DNA of 37,271 nucleotides, taken from NCBI GenBank assembly GCA_040383485.1, contig JBEIDK010000021.1, forward strand, positions 1-37,271, in the 5' to 3' direction. The notes under the pieces were generated by a model. The model was not told the DNA's origin. It saw only the letters and a list, made by a program, of their open reading frames with translations, and searched no databases. The stretch is from JBEIDK01 sp040383485 (GTDB lineage Bacteria; Bacteroidota; Bacteroidia; UBA4408). Within the stretch, counting starts at the first letter, position 1. Each line of letters starts with the position of its first letter. Below, in pieces: positions 25,070-33,673 of the stretch. The translations under genes were made by a program, and so were the position numbers.

Positions 25070-27115
25070 CTATTTTTTAATCACTTTTTGCTTAATAATT
25101 TTTCCGTTAAATGTTTTAGCTTGTAAAATATATATTCCAGAATTTAAAAATTTCAAATTAATTTCTTGATTATTTATCATGCTTTTTTGATTGAAAACCT
25201 GAGAGCCTAGCAGGTTATATATTGAGATTTCACATAAATTACTTGTCCTAATAAAGTCATCAAAAATGGTAGGAAATACTTTAAAAGTACTTGATATTAC
25301 ATTATCGTTTGTTGAGGCAAGGTTGCAATTTCCAATTATATTTTCATCTAAAAATCTATAACGAGACGCAATATATTGTTTCAAATAATTCGCTTCATCA
25401 AGCAATGAATTGCCAACATAATTGTTAGGCCAAACATATGTGCCGAGAATTGGCCATACAGTAAAATTTCTATTTGCAGCAAGAGTTATCATATTAACCA
25501 TTGAGTCGATATAATTATTAATATAACTTAAACTGTATTGTTCTTGCTTCAGTAAATCCCACCTACATTTCATATGCATTTTAAAAATAGTATCGGTCCA
25601 TAATTTTTTCCAATAAAATGCAATTTGATTGCCTGCAGTGCCACATACATCCCCAAAGTTATATGCCCAACCGGCAGTATCACCTCCTTCACAATAATCA
25701 GCATTGCCAAATGCAATATCAAAATCCCATACTGGACCGGCTCTTAACAACCCACCTTTACTCTTTTTTTGTTTGTTCAAATAGGTTGAAATTCTATAAC
25801 CATCTACATTTTTACTAAACTCATTAACCAAAATAAAATCTATAAAATGTTCTTCATCAGCAAATTTTCTCCAACCTATTGCACTGTCCATGAAACTGGC
25901 ACTATTGAGCGCATATTCAAATGAATCAATGTATGCCTTTATATAATTTTTCTGAGGATCTGTTATTATTGTTTCTGAAGGATAATCATATTGATAAAAA
26001 GTAGTTTGTCCATTACCATTGCTTAGTGGTGGATATATTGATGTAAAACCTAAACCACCTGCGCCCGTTGTTTTGTCTATCTTTACAATATAGCCTCCTG
26101 TAATACTATCACCTGCATTATCATCCAAATCTAATTTAGAAATATCTAATCTATTTTTATCCCGTTTTAGTTTTTCTGTAAAAACATAAATACCTTGATA
26201 ATCACCATTAATTACCACTTCACAATGCTGATATCTAGTACCATAATGTCCAGATTTATCCCACAAAGTATACGCAAGAGCATTCCTTAAAAATGTTTTA
26301 TCCGAATAATTAGCTACTAATGCAAAATCATGTTCTGAAGGCATCCCCATAACAGCGCTATCAAGTTCAGTTCCAATGGCATTACAAAATGATACATTGA
26401 AAGATTTTTTTGGAAACTGTTGAGATGATGAACCACGAAATTGCATTAGCGCATAGGCGTCATAATCATTAAAAGCATCAGTAGGATGGTTGATATGATT
26501 TGAATTATTAATAATTCCAAATTGTACAATTTTAGAAGGACTATCAACTAATGTTTGCCCGTTAGTATTAATAACAACTATTGGTAAATTCGTAACATTA
26601 AAAACAAAAGGTACTGGAGCATTCGCTCCAAAAGTAAGACTCCAATTAACGAGTGAACCTGTTGTGCCGGGGTCATTATCTTCAACCTTTAGTTGCCAAA
26701 TGCCGTTAGCTGCTTGTCCATTATTAATATTGCCTAATAAACCAATTGGCCTGTAACTTCCTGTAAATGGCGCTGAGCCTTGACTTATGCTTGTAGTCGC
26801 CGACATATCAAAACAAGTATTAGTAAAATTGTTACCACTACCTCCATTCTCGTATGCTAATGTAATTTCAGTATTATCTGGAGCTACAATTTTTACTATT
26901 AAATCTGAATCATAATTGTGATTTATTCTGATACAGACATTTATTAATCCGAATTGAGAAGTTAAGCTACCTGTTAAACCACTAACGGTTATGGGGAAAA
27001 ATACGGGGGGCGAATTATCAGGAATTGTGCCTCCGGTGCCATTAAATGTCTGAGAAAATAAATTAATTGATAATAAAATGAACAAGCTAAATAACCTAAG
27101 ACAATAGACACGCAT
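25070..27115 (-). CDS. Secreted P-domain + CotH kinase-like protein with T9SS tail
   Basis: This 681-residue protein has a signal peptide (LRLFSLFILLSINLFSQ). A proprotein-convertase-type P domain follows at about residues 25-165 (PITVSGL, VKIVAPDNTEITLAYENGG, NGIWQLKVEDNDPGTTGSL). A CotH domain lies at about 200-490 (FRGSSSQQFPKKSFNVSF, KTFLRNALAYTLWDKSG, GDYQGIYVFTEKLKRDKNRL, FILVNEFSKNVDGYRISTYL, GPVWDFDIAFGNADY). CotH proteins have an atypical protein-kinase fold and some phosphorylate secreted proteins; DFD in the last motif is the metal-binding region. The last ~75 residues are a type A T9SS domain (SIYNLLGSQVF, LNSGIYILQAK). I infer a surface protein, possibly a secreted kinase. Its substrate is unknown. 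Confidence 0.88.
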   Translation of the reverse strand: MRVYCLRLFSLFILLSINLFSQTFNGTGGTIPDNSPPVFFPITVSGLTGSLTSQFGLINVCIRINHNYDSDLIVKIVAPDNTEITLAYENGGSGNNFTNTCFDMSATTSISQGSAPFTGSYRPIGLLGNINNGQAANGIWQLKVEDNDPGTTGSLVNWSLTFGANAPVPFVFNVTNLPIVVINTNGQTLVDSPSKIVQFGIINNSNHINHPTDAFNDYDAYALMQFRGSSSQQFPKKSFNVSFCNAIGTELDSAVMGMPSEHDFALVANYSDKTFLRNALAYTLWDKSGHYGTRYQHCEVVINGDYQGIYVFTEKLKRDKNRLDISKLDLDDNAGDSITGGYIVKIDKTTGAGGLGFTSIYPPLSNGNGQTTFYQYDYPSETIITDPQKNYIKAYIDSFEYALNSASFMDSAIGWRKFADEEHFIDFILVNEFSKNVDGYRISTYLNKQKKSKGGLLRAGPVWDFDIAFGNADYCEGGDTAGWAYNFGDVCGTAGNQIAFYWKKLWTDTIFKMHMKCRWDLLKQEQYSLSYINNYIDSMVNMITLAANRNFTVWPILGTYVWPNNYVGNSLLDEANYLKQYIASRYRFLDENIIGNCNLASTNDNVISSTFKVFPTIFDDFIRTSNLCEISIYNLLGSQVFNQKSMINNQEINLKFLNSGIYILQAKTFNGKIIKQKVIKK

Positions 27116-27136
27116 TTTAATGATTTATAAATTTAT

Positions 27137-27144
27137 CAAACATA
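27137..27144 (-). promoter_or_regulatory. Candidate -7 element for the CotH-SDR pair
   Basis: Minus-strand TATGTTTG matches TAnnTTTG and lies 21 bases before the CotH ATG at 27115. No TTG is seen at a suitable -33 distance, so support is only moderate. Confidence 0.35.
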
Positions 27145-27197
27145 TTATAAATAATTAGAAAACTGAATATTGATATATAAATGAATAAAATAAAAAC

Positions 27198-27205
27198 TAA
27201 TTTTG
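27198..27205 (+). promoter_or_regulatory. Candidate -7 element for asd
   Basis: TAATTTTG matches TAnnTTTG and ends 19 bases before the asd ATG at 27225. The nearest upstream TTG (27170-27172) is 25 bases away, longer than usual. Confidence 0.3.
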
Positions 27206-27224
27206 AGAAAAAAATTAAAAGATT

Positions 27225-28220
27225 ATGAAATTAGCTTTGGTTGGTGCTACCGGTTTGGTAGGTAGCGAAATGGTTAAGGTTTTAGAAGAAAGAATAGCAA
27301 ACAATATAACTGAGTTCATACCTGTTGCTTCTGAAAAAAGTGTGGGAAACAACTTTACTTTTAATAGCAAACAATATGTAATAAAAAGCTTAGAAGCAGC
27401 AGTTAATGCCAATTGCGACATTGCAATTTTTTCTGCAGGTGGATCTGTTTCCTTAGAATGGGCTCCTAAATTTGAGGAAAGAGGTTGTTATGTTATCGAT
27501 AATTCATCTGCATGGCGGATGAATCCTAATAATGCACTTATTGTTCCTGAAATTAATTCACATGAAACGAACACTAAGAGTAAAATCATAGCAAACCCAA
27601 ACTGCAGTACCATTCAATTGGTAATGGTGTTAGCTCCCTTACATGCAAAATATAAAATTAAAAGAGTTGTTGTTTCAACCTATCAATCAATAACTGGTAC
27701 AGGCGTTAAAGCAGTTCAACAAATGGAAATGGAGAGAAATAGCGATTTCTCCTCTAAAGTATACCCACATGTGATAGATAAAAATTGCATACCTCAATGC
27801 GATGTTTTTAGTGATGATGACTATACAAAAGAGGAGCTGAAAATTATTAATGAAACAAAAAAAATATTAAACGATAATAATATACAAATAACCGCCACTG
27901 CAGTAAGGGTTCCGGTTGTTGGTGGACATAGCGAAAGTGTAAATATTGAATTTGAAAATGAAATAGATATTTCAGAAATAAAAAACATTTTAAACAATTC
28001 AAAAGGAATAGTTGTTATAGATGACATTGCTAATTCGGAATATCCAATGCCAATAAATGCCAAAGGAAAAGATGATGTTTTTGTAGGAAGAATTAGAAAA
28101 GATTTAAGCACTGAAAATGCTATAAATATTTGGATTGTAGCTGATAATTTGCGCAAGGGTGCAGCTACAAATGCAGTTCAAATTGTTCAATATTTATTGA
28201 GTTCAGGTATTGTAAAGTAA
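27225..28220 (+). CDS. asd: Aspartate-semialdehyde dehydrogenase
   Basis: Asd reduces aspartyl-4-phosphate to aspartate-4-semialdehyde with NADPH, feeding lysine/diaminopimelate, threonine and methionine synthesis. This 331-residue protein begins with ALVGATGLVGSEMVKVLEER, the NADP-binding loop. IIANPNCSTIQLVMVLAPL holds the acyl-enzyme Cys127, STYQSITGTG follows, and VPVVGGHSESVNIEF holds the catalytic His235. Length is typical. The start ATG sits in an A-rich leader. An SRPBCC protein begins 23 bases downstream. The gene is divergent from the CotH-SDR pair across a 109-base gap. Confidence 0.96.
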   Translation: MKLALVGATGLVGSEMVKVLEERIANNITEFIPVASEKSVGNNFTFNSKQYVIKSLEAAVNANCDIAIFSAGGSVSLEWAPKFEERGCYVIDNSSAWRMNPNNALIVPEINSHETNTKSKIIANPNCSTIQLVMVLAPLHAKYKIKRVVVSTYQSITGTGVKAVQQMEMERNSDFSSKVYPHVIDKNCIPQCDVFSDDDYTKEELKIINETKKILNDNNIQITATAVRVPVVGGHSESVNIEFENEIDISEIKNILNNSKGIVVIDDIANSEYPMPINAKGKDDVFVGRIRKDLSTENAINIWIVADNLRKGAATNAVQIVQYLLSSGIVK

Positions 28221-28243
28221 TTTATTAAGATATTTAAATATTT

Positions 28244-28696
28244 ATGAAGCCACACATTTATCAACAAGTAACATACATTAATAGACCACTTTATGAAGTA
28301 TTTGATTTTTTTAGTAAAGCTGAAAACTTAAACAAGTTAACACCTCCAATTTTAGATTTTAAGATTTTAACACCCATGCCCATAAAAATGGGAACAGGAA
28401 CATTAATCGATTATAAGATTAAGTTAAATGGAATAAGTTTTTTTTGGAAAACTAAAATAACTGCTTGGGAAAACAATAAAAGATTTGAAGACACTCAAAT
28501 TAAGGGACCATATAAAATTTGGATTCACGAACATTTATTTGAAGAAATAGGTGGTCAAGTAAAGATGACTGATACTGTTCAATACCAATCTCCAGGTTGG
28601 ATTCTTGAGCCGCTAATTAACAAGCTTTACATAAGAAGAAAGGTAGAAGAAATTTTTTCATTTCGAAACCAAGAGTTAGATAAATTATTCAGTTAA
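28244..28696 (+). CDS. SRPBCC (START/Bet v 1-like) ligand-binding protein
   Basis: This 150-residue protein has the pattern of COG4276-type SRPBCC proteins: an N-terminal strand (IYQQVTYINRPLYEVFDFFS), then AENLNKLTPPILDFKILTP, central strands (GTLIDYKIKLNGISFFWKT), PYKIWIHEHLFEE and the C-terminal long helix (RRKVEEIFSFRNQELDKLF). The fold forms a hydrophobic pocket that could bind a lipid or polyketide-like molecule, and no catalytic residues can be assigned. It is cytoplasmic by lack of a signal. The gene lies 23 bases after asd and is probably co-transcribed, though no functional link is evident. Confidence 0.85.
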   Translation: MKPHIYQQVTYINRPLYEVFDFFSKAENLNKLTPPILDFKILTPMPIKMGTGTLIDYKIKLNGISFFWKTKITAWENNKRFEDTQIKGPYKIWIHEHLFEEIGGQVKMTDTVQYQSPGWILEPLINKLYIRRKVEEIFSFRNQELDKLFS

Positions 28697-28790
28697 ATCA
28701 AGGCTTCATTATTTCAAATTTTATGTGACTCAGTTGAAATACATAAATTACTTAGATCCTGTTTAACTTTTATTTCTTAGAATTGTTTGA

Positions 28791-28832
28791 AGCTATTTTG
28801 TTCAGAATGGAAGCATTTTGATGCTAATAGCT
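28791..28832 (+). other. Nested stem-loop in the spacer before the SNF2-like gene
   Basis: AGCTATT (28791-28797) pairs with AATAGCT (28826-28832). Directly inside it, AGCAT (28812-28816) and ATGCT (28821-28825) form a small hairpin with loop TTTG that abuts the outer stem. This lies in the 258-base gap between the SRPBCC and SNF2-like genes. There is no T-run, so it is not a standard terminator. The rest of the gap shows nothing recognisable. Confidence 0.35.
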
Positions 28833-28941
28833 CTTCTCTATAAGCGAAAGATGTAACTAAAAGAGTTATAAAATATAACAAAATTAACTTTTTAAATAAA
28901 TTTTAAATAGGCTCTTAAAGCAATAATTTAAATTTACTTTC

Positions 28942-28949
28942 TACTTTTG
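28942..28949 (+). promoter_or_regulatory. Candidate -7 element immediately before the SNF2-like ATG
   Basis: TACTTTTG matches TAnnTTTG and ends 5 bases before the ATG at 28955. If used, the transcript would have almost no leader. There is no TTG at a normal -33 distance, so chance occurrence in A/T-rich DNA is possible. Confidence 0.3.
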
Positions 28950-28954
28950 ACTTC

Positions 28955-31075
28955 ATGTATTCCAATAGAATTAAAAATCAAAGTAGAATAATTGATCCTA
29001 ATACAAAGCCTGACTTGCTAAAAAACAATGAGTGGCAAGCTTTACTTCGCAAACAATTTGCACATATTCAAAAATTAAAAGTTGTAAATGTTGGCACCGA
29101 AAAATTCTATTCCGAATTCGAAGTAACCAACCCACATACAAAAAACAAATACAAAGTTGCAATAAGAAGTATAGTCGAACCTAAAAATTTCTGTTCATGT
29201 TATGATTTCAAAACAAATAAATTAGGTACTTGCAAACATATTGAAGCAGTTTTTTTTCAACTAGAATCCAATCCAAATTTTGTTAATGAATCGTCAAAAT
29301 TAATCTACAAAAAAAGCACTTCAATTTATGTTGACTATCTTCATCACAGAGCAATTTGCTTGAGAATTGGAACTGAGAATTCGCAAGAAATAAAAAATAC
29401 TTTTTCTCCTTTTTTTGATATTTCAGGTCATTTAATACAAGCTAAAATTCTTGAATTTAAGAATGTATTACAACAAAATTCAATTCAATATAATATCACA
29501 ATTTATGACGATGCTCAAATATTAATTAATACTATTTTAAGAAATCAAGAACGGCAATCAACGTTAGCTAAGGTTAATATATATTCTGATTCCGAGTATT
29601 CAACTTCAGTTAAGCTAAGAGATTATCAATTGGAGTCAATATTTTTCATTCTCAAAAATGCCCGTACAATAATCAACTACGAGTATGGCTTGGGTATGGG
29701 AATAATGGCTTTACATTCAATTTTACTTGCAAAAAAGTATTTTCAAGTCAAAAAAATACTTATCATATCAAATAGTTACCAATATTGGCATTCAAAATTT
29801 GAAGATTTCACTCAAGAAAAAATATTACACATAATTGGTGATGACAGCAATAGAAAAAAATTAATAAATATAAATTCAGAATTTATTAAAATTATTAATC
29901 CAGAAGACGCTGCGAATGATTTAAAACAAATTAATTGTCATGGGTTCGATTTTATTTTAATTGATGATTCAAGTATTTTCAATAATCTAAATAGCACATT
30001 ATCTAAACAATTAAAATTACTGAATTCTGAATTTTTGGTAATACTATCTACATCTAAATTACTATCAAATATTGAATCTTTTTACTCTCAAATTCAGGCA
30101 GTAGACATGTATCTACCTGGTAGTTTTTTTAATTTTATAAATAGGTACTCAATTAAAAACGCACAAGGAAAAATTGTCTCTCTAAAAAATATTGATGAAT
30201 TAAGAATTCATGTAAATGATGTTTTTACTAAAGTTGACTTAACAAATACAAATACAAATACAAAAGCAAATCAGTACAATCAAATATTTAAAAGTATTCA
30301 TGTTGGCTTATTGCCTGAACATAAAAATATATACTTTGAATATTTAAATAAACTTCAAACATTTTTTTACAATTTAAATAGGAGTGAACAATTAGCAGAA
30401 GTTACCAAAACTATCCAATTGGTAACCAGCTTATATTTATTTAATAAGACAAACTCAGAGAGTAAATTAATTACACTTATAAAGTTATTGGAAGAAATTG
30501 ATATTGAAGAAAAAAATATTTTAATTGTTTGCGAATGGAACGAATACACTGACTTTATAAGGACTTATTTACTACATACAAATTTAGAATTGAAAGAAGA
30601 AAACATTTCTATTATTGCATCTTATCAAGTTCAAAATACTGATTTATCTGCTTATAGATATATAATATGTACTGATATTTTTAGCAAGCTTAAAGTAATA
30701 GAAACTAATTCCTGCATTGGCTGCTTAATTTATACTTTGATTGCTGAAAATACATTTGAAACTAAATTAAATAGAACAATTACTTATAATGAATTTGATT
30801 TGGTTGAAAAATTGAAAAATTACCTTATCAATTATGAAAATGAGAAAGTTCATCTAAATTTTAATAAATCAAAAACATTCAAACAATTATCATTTATAGG
30901 TGATGATGATATTGATGAAAACTCAAATAATGGTAATACTGAGGTGGAAGACTTTATTAGTTTTTTTATGACATTAAACAATAAATTATTAAATCAAGAA
31001 TTCAGAAATAGTTTGAGGAATAATGAACATTTACCCGAAAAATTAAAGCTCTTGATTGAACTGTATCAGAAATAA
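28955..31075 (+). CDS. SWIM zinc-finger protein with degenerate SNF2 ATPase domain
   Basis: This 706-residue protein resembles a SNF2-family ATPase that has lost its active site. An N-terminal SWIM zinc finger is intact: Cys80 and Cys82 in FCSCYDF, Cys93 and His95 in GTCKHIE. A helicase-like core begins near residue 218 (KLRDYQLESIFFILKNA). The Walker A motif, normally DExGLGKT, reads YEYGLGMGIMAL (residues 244-253), with Met248 in place of Lys and Gly249 in place of Thr. Motif II, normally DEAH, reads IDDSSIF with Asp337, Asp338, Ser339, Ser340. The second lobe is recognisable (VGLLPEHKNIYFEYLNKLQT, NILIVCEWNEYTDFI) but the QxxxRxxR arginine-finger motif is absent. I infer a DNA- or protein-binding scaffold with no ATP hydrolysis. 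The frame is intact over 2.1 kb, arguing against a simple pseudogene. Confidence 0.75.
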   Translation: MYSNRIKNQSRIIDPNTKPDLLKNNEWQALLRKQFAHIQKLKVVNVGTEKFYSEFEVTNPHTKNKYKVAIRSIVEPKNFCSCYDFKTNKLGTCKHIEAVFFQLESNPNFVNESSKLIYKKSTSIYVDYLHHRAICLRIGTENSQEIKNTFSPFFDISGHLIQAKILEFKNVLQQNSIQYNITIYDDAQILINTILRNQERQSTLAKVNIYSDSEYSTSVKLRDYQLESIFFILKNARTIINYEYGLGMGIMALHSILLAKKYFQVKKILIISNSYQYWHSKFEDFTQEKILHIIGDDSNRKKLININSEFIKIINPEDAANDLKQINCHGFDFILIDDSSIFNNLNSTLSKQLKLLNSEFLVILSTSKLLSNIESFYSQIQAVDMYLPGSFFNFINRYSIKNAQGKIVSLKNIDELRIHVNDVFTKVDLTNTNTNTKANQYNQIFKSIHVGLLPEHKNIYFEYLNKLQTFFYNLNRSEQLAEVTKTIQLVTSLYLFNKTNSESKLITLIKLLEEIDIEEKNILIVCEWNEYTDFIRTYLLHTNLELKEENISIIASYQVQNTDLSAYRYIICTDIFSKLKVIETNSCIGCLIYTLIAENTFETKLNRTITYNEFDLVEKLKNYLINYENEKVHLNFNKSKTFKQLSFIGDDDIDENSNNGNTEVEDFISFFMTLNNKLLNQEFRNSLRNNEHLPEKLKLLIELYQK

Positions 31076-31096
31076 AATGCTCATGTTAAATCAAAC

Positions 31097-32497
31097 TTAC
31101 TTAACATTTCTTCTTAATATAAAAAACTGATAAGGCTCTAAAGTCAAATCTGTTTTCGAATTCAATTCGAGCATACTATCATTTAAATAATTAGAAAATG
31201 TTCCATTAAGATTACTCTTAATTTTTAATATCTCAACATTATTAGTAAGGTTCATGATAATTAAAACTTCTTCGCCAAAACCAGCTCGTTTATAGGAAAA
31301 AACATTTTCATTATTTAAGTCCAATATCTCAAATGAACCTTTGGCAACAGCCCTTGAAGTCAAGTGAAGTTTCATTAGAGAGCTGTAAAAGCTTTGATAA
31401 CTGTAATTATTCCAGTCAATAACATCTTTATCGAAAAATTTCAAATGCTTTGTTTGAGCCGATTCTTGACCACTATAAATTAATGGCATGCCTGGTAAGG
31501 TTGTGCTAATTGCAGCAACTGCTTTATGAGCATCGCCAAAAGCTTCAAATTCTGTTGCATTCCAAGTATTCTCATCGTGATTACTTGTAAAATACATTCT
31601 AATATCGTTGGCATTATAATTTTTTTTCTGTTCATCGAAATAAGCTAATAAATCGCTACGTTTCTTAGTGCCTTTTACCACATCTTTCATAGCATGGTAA
31701 AAGCTCCATGTATAAGTCATATCAAATGCTTTATGTAACTCTTGCTTTTCTCCTTCAGCAAGCATAAAAACTGGTTTAATTTTATCCAATTCATTTCTAC
31801 ATTGTATCCAAAAGTCTGTTGGAACCATCTCAGCAACATCACATCTAAAGCCATCAATACCTCCTTTTGTAATCCAAAACTTCATGGCATCAATCATTGC
31901 GATTCTCATTTTTTTATTATCATAATTTAAATCAATCACATCACTCCAGTCGGCTACCGGTGGAACAAAATTACCGTTTTTATCTTTTGTAAAAAAATCA
32001 GGATTTTCCTTTACCCAAACATTATCAGGAGAGGTATGATTGGCAACCCAATCAATTATTACTTTCATTCCTGATTCATGAATTACTTTTACCATATGAT
32101 TAAATTCTTCCATAGTTCCATATTCCGAACTAACTTCTAAATAGTTTTTAACAGCATAATAGCTTCCTAATGAACCTTTTCTTCCCTTTTCTCCAATAGG
32201 ATGTATGGGCATAAACCATAAAATACCAATTCCCATTAATTTGAGTCTTGGAATTTCTTTTTCAAAGTTTTTAAACGATGATTCTTTTGCATACTGCCTT
32301 AAATTTACCTCATAAATAGTATTATTAAGTGACCAATCTGGATGCTTAAGTAACAATGGAGTACTTGATTGAACAGGCTTGACAGTAGAAATACTACTTT
32401 GTTTGTTTCCTTTTTTCGGTGAAGCTACTTTTGGTTGCCCATGCATAATTGTAATATTAAAAACCCATGCAAAAATTAAAATATATTTTTTTTTCAT
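31097..32497 (-). CDS. Exported alpha-amylase family (GH13) glycosidase
   Basis: This 466-residue protein has a signal peptide (KYILIFAWVFNITIMHGQ) and a Lys/Ser-rich linker before a GH13 (beta/alpha)8 barrel. The family regions are all present: DWVANHTSP (region I), GFRCDVAEMV with the nucleophile Asp220 (II), MLAEGE with the acid/base Glu248 (III) and FTSNHDENTW with Asp308 (IV). The barrel is followed by a C-terminal beta domain (FSYKRAGFGEEVLIIMNLT). There is no lipobox and no T9SS tail, so it is probably periplasmic. It should act on alpha-1,4-glucans or maltodextrins; exact specificity is not readable. No susCD pair or regulator is adjacent. The gene converges with the SNF2-like gene, leaving 21 bases between stops. 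Confidence 0.93.
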   Translation of the reverse strand: MKKKYILIFAWVFNITIMHGQPKVASPKKGNKQSSISTVKPVQSSTPLLLKHPDWSLNNTIYEVNLRQYAKESSFKNFEKEIPRLKLMGIGILWFMPIHPIGEKGRKGSLGSYYAVKNYLEVSSEYGTMEEFNHMVKVIHESGMKVIIDWVANHTSPDNVWVKENPDFFTKDKNGNFVPPVADWSDVIDLNYDNKKMRIAMIDAMKFWITKGGIDGFRCDVAEMVPTDFWIQCRNELDKIKPVFMLAEGEKQELHKAFDMTYTWSFYHAMKDVVKGTKKRSDLLAYFDEQKKNYNANDIRMYFTSNHDENTWNATEFEAFGDAHKAVAAISTTLPGMPLIYSGQESAQTKHLKFFDKDVIDWNNYSYQSFYSSLMKLHLTSRAVAKGSFEILDLNNENVFSYKRAGFGEEVLIIMNLTNNVEILKIKSNLNGTFSNYLNDSMLELNSKTDLTLEPYQFFILRRNVK

Positions 32498-32592
32498 TCT
32501 TAATTATTTAACTATTTGTCTTAGCTACACTTTGAAAAACAAAACTAAAAAAAATGTAATTTAATCCTAATTTAAATATAAAGTTGAGAATA

Positions 32593-32621
32593 TTGTTTCA
32601 AATAAGTTTTCATTAGTTTTG
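32593..32621 (+). promoter_or_regulatory. Candidate promoter for the S4-domain gene, possibly giving a leaderless mRNA
   Basis: TTG (32593-32595), an 18-base spacer and TAGTTTTG (32614-32621) fit the Bacteroidota consensus. Only 5 bases separate the box from the ATG at 32627, so transcription would start at or beside the start codon. Confidence 0.55.
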
Positions 32622-32626
32622 TCATT

Positions 32627-33019
32627 ATGGAAGAATTAGAAAAGTTAAGAATAGATAAGTATTTGTGGAGTATAAGAGTTTTTAAAACACGTTCATTGGC
32701 AGGAAAAGCTTGCACTGATGGCAAAGTAAAAATGAATGGAGATTCAGTTAAAGCCTCTAAGATTGTTAAAATAGGAGAAATCTATTTTACAAAAACTGAG
32801 CATAAGGATTGGATTATAGAAGTAGTTGAATTGTTAAGCCACAGAGTTAATGCAGCTACTGCTATTAAATATTATGTTGATAAAAGTCCTATACCAGAAA
32901 AAGTAGATAGAACAATTGCTTCATCATTTATTTTCCATACTGGCAAAAGGCAATCTAAAATTGGACGTCCAACAAAGAAAAGTAGGAGAAGTTTAGATGG
33001 CTTTTTTGATGAGGATTAA
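32627..33019 (+). CDS. Hsp15-like S4-domain RNA-binding protein
   Basis: This 130-residue protein has an N-terminal S4 RNA-binding domain: LRIDKYLWSIRVFKTRSLAG, then KACTDGKVKMNGDSVKASKI. This matches the heat-shock protein Hsp15 (HslR) family, which binds stalled 50S subunits that carry peptidyl-tRNA. The C-terminal tail is basic (TGKRQSKIGRPTKKSRRSLD), as expected for an rRNA contact, and ends acidic (GFFDED). Length is normal. The gene is alone on its strand, divergent from the amylase, with a consensus promoter almost touching the ATG. The identification as an S4/Hsp15 relative is firm; the exact role in this phylum is inferred. Confidence 0.88.
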   Translation: MEELEKLRIDKYLWSIRVFKTRSLAGKACTDGKVKMNGDSVKASKIVKIGEIYFTKTEHKDWIIEVVELLSHRVNAATAIKYYVDKSPIPEKVDRTIASSFIFHTGKRQSKIGRPTKKSRRSLDGFFDED

Positions 33020-33105
33020 TTAACTCATTTTAATTACCATTATTTGTTATAATATAGTTCAAAAGTCATTAACATTTTCCTAAAATATTTTTGGTTTGAA
33101 GATTA

Positions 33106-33146
33106 TAGGCTTTTTTTGTGAAAAAATATAAATATACCAAAGCCTA
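33106..33146. other. Inverted repeat in the convergent spacer between S4 and dCMP deaminase genes
   Basis: TAGGCTTT (33106-33113) pairs with AAAGCCTA (33139-33146) across 25 bases that include T7 and A6 runs able to pair internally. It sits between two convergent genes and could serve both as a transcript end, but no T-run follows the outer stem. The rest of this 198-base gap shows nothing recognisable. Confidence 0.35.
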
Positions 33147-33217
33147 AATTATTTGTAATTCCAAAATAAGATTATTTGAGCCCAGCATACAAATTACAAT
33201 AGTAAAATAAATGTTTA

Positions 33218-33673
33218 TCAAGTTTTCTTAAAATGAATAACTTCTACTCCAAACTTTTTTAAAAACTCTACTCCTTCATCTGATATTAAACCTTTGTATT
33301 TTGCATAAGAATCTAAATAAAAAACCTTTTTTATACCAACTGTATAAATAACCCTTGCACAAGAAATACAAGGTGAAAGTGTTACGTAAAGAGTTGAGCC
33401 TTCTATTGAAACATTATTTTTTGATGCGTAAAGAATCGCATTTTGTTCTGCATGTAATGCAAGTGAGCAACTTCCCTTACTGTCTCTCGGGCAACCTTCA
33501 ACTGGCCAATTTTCATCACAATTATAAGTTCCTGATGGCGGGCCATTATAACCCAAAGAAACTATACGTGTATCTTTTGTAAGAACAGAACCTACTTGAG
33601 CTTTTACGCAATGAGAACGTTTGGCTAAACTTTGCGCCAAATCCATATAAATTTCATCAAAACTTTGTTTCAT
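33218..33673 (-). CDS. Deoxycytidylate (dCMP) deaminase family protein
   Basis: This 151-residue zinc enzyme should deaminate dCMP to dUMP, supplying dTMP synthesis. Zinc ligands are His74 in LALHAEQNAI (with catalytic Glu76), Cys102 and Cys105 in SPCISCARV. VGSVLTKDTRIVSLGYNGPP and a second Cys-rich stretch (YNCDENWPVEGCPRD, GSC) are typical of dCMP deaminase and ComEB relatives. The ATG overlaps the TAA of the upstream coiled-coil gene as TAATG, so translation is probably coupled. A housekeeping enzyme tied to a repeat-rich secreted protein is an odd pairing, which may be no more than a shared promoter. Confidence 0.93.
   Translation of the reverse strand: MKQSFDEIYMDLAQSLAKRSHCVKAQVGSVLTKDTRIVSLGYNGPPSGTYNCDENWPVEGCPRDSKGSCSLALHAEQNAILYASKNNVSIEGSTLYVTLSPCISCARVIYTVGIKKVFYLDSYAKYKGLISDEGVEFLKKFGVEVIHFKKT

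Noticed and set aside
32540..32547. Minus-strand TAGTTTTG upstream of the amylase gene as a promoter
   Set aside because: The octamer fits, but no TTG occurs at a usable -33 distance in this A/T-rich region; left uncalled.
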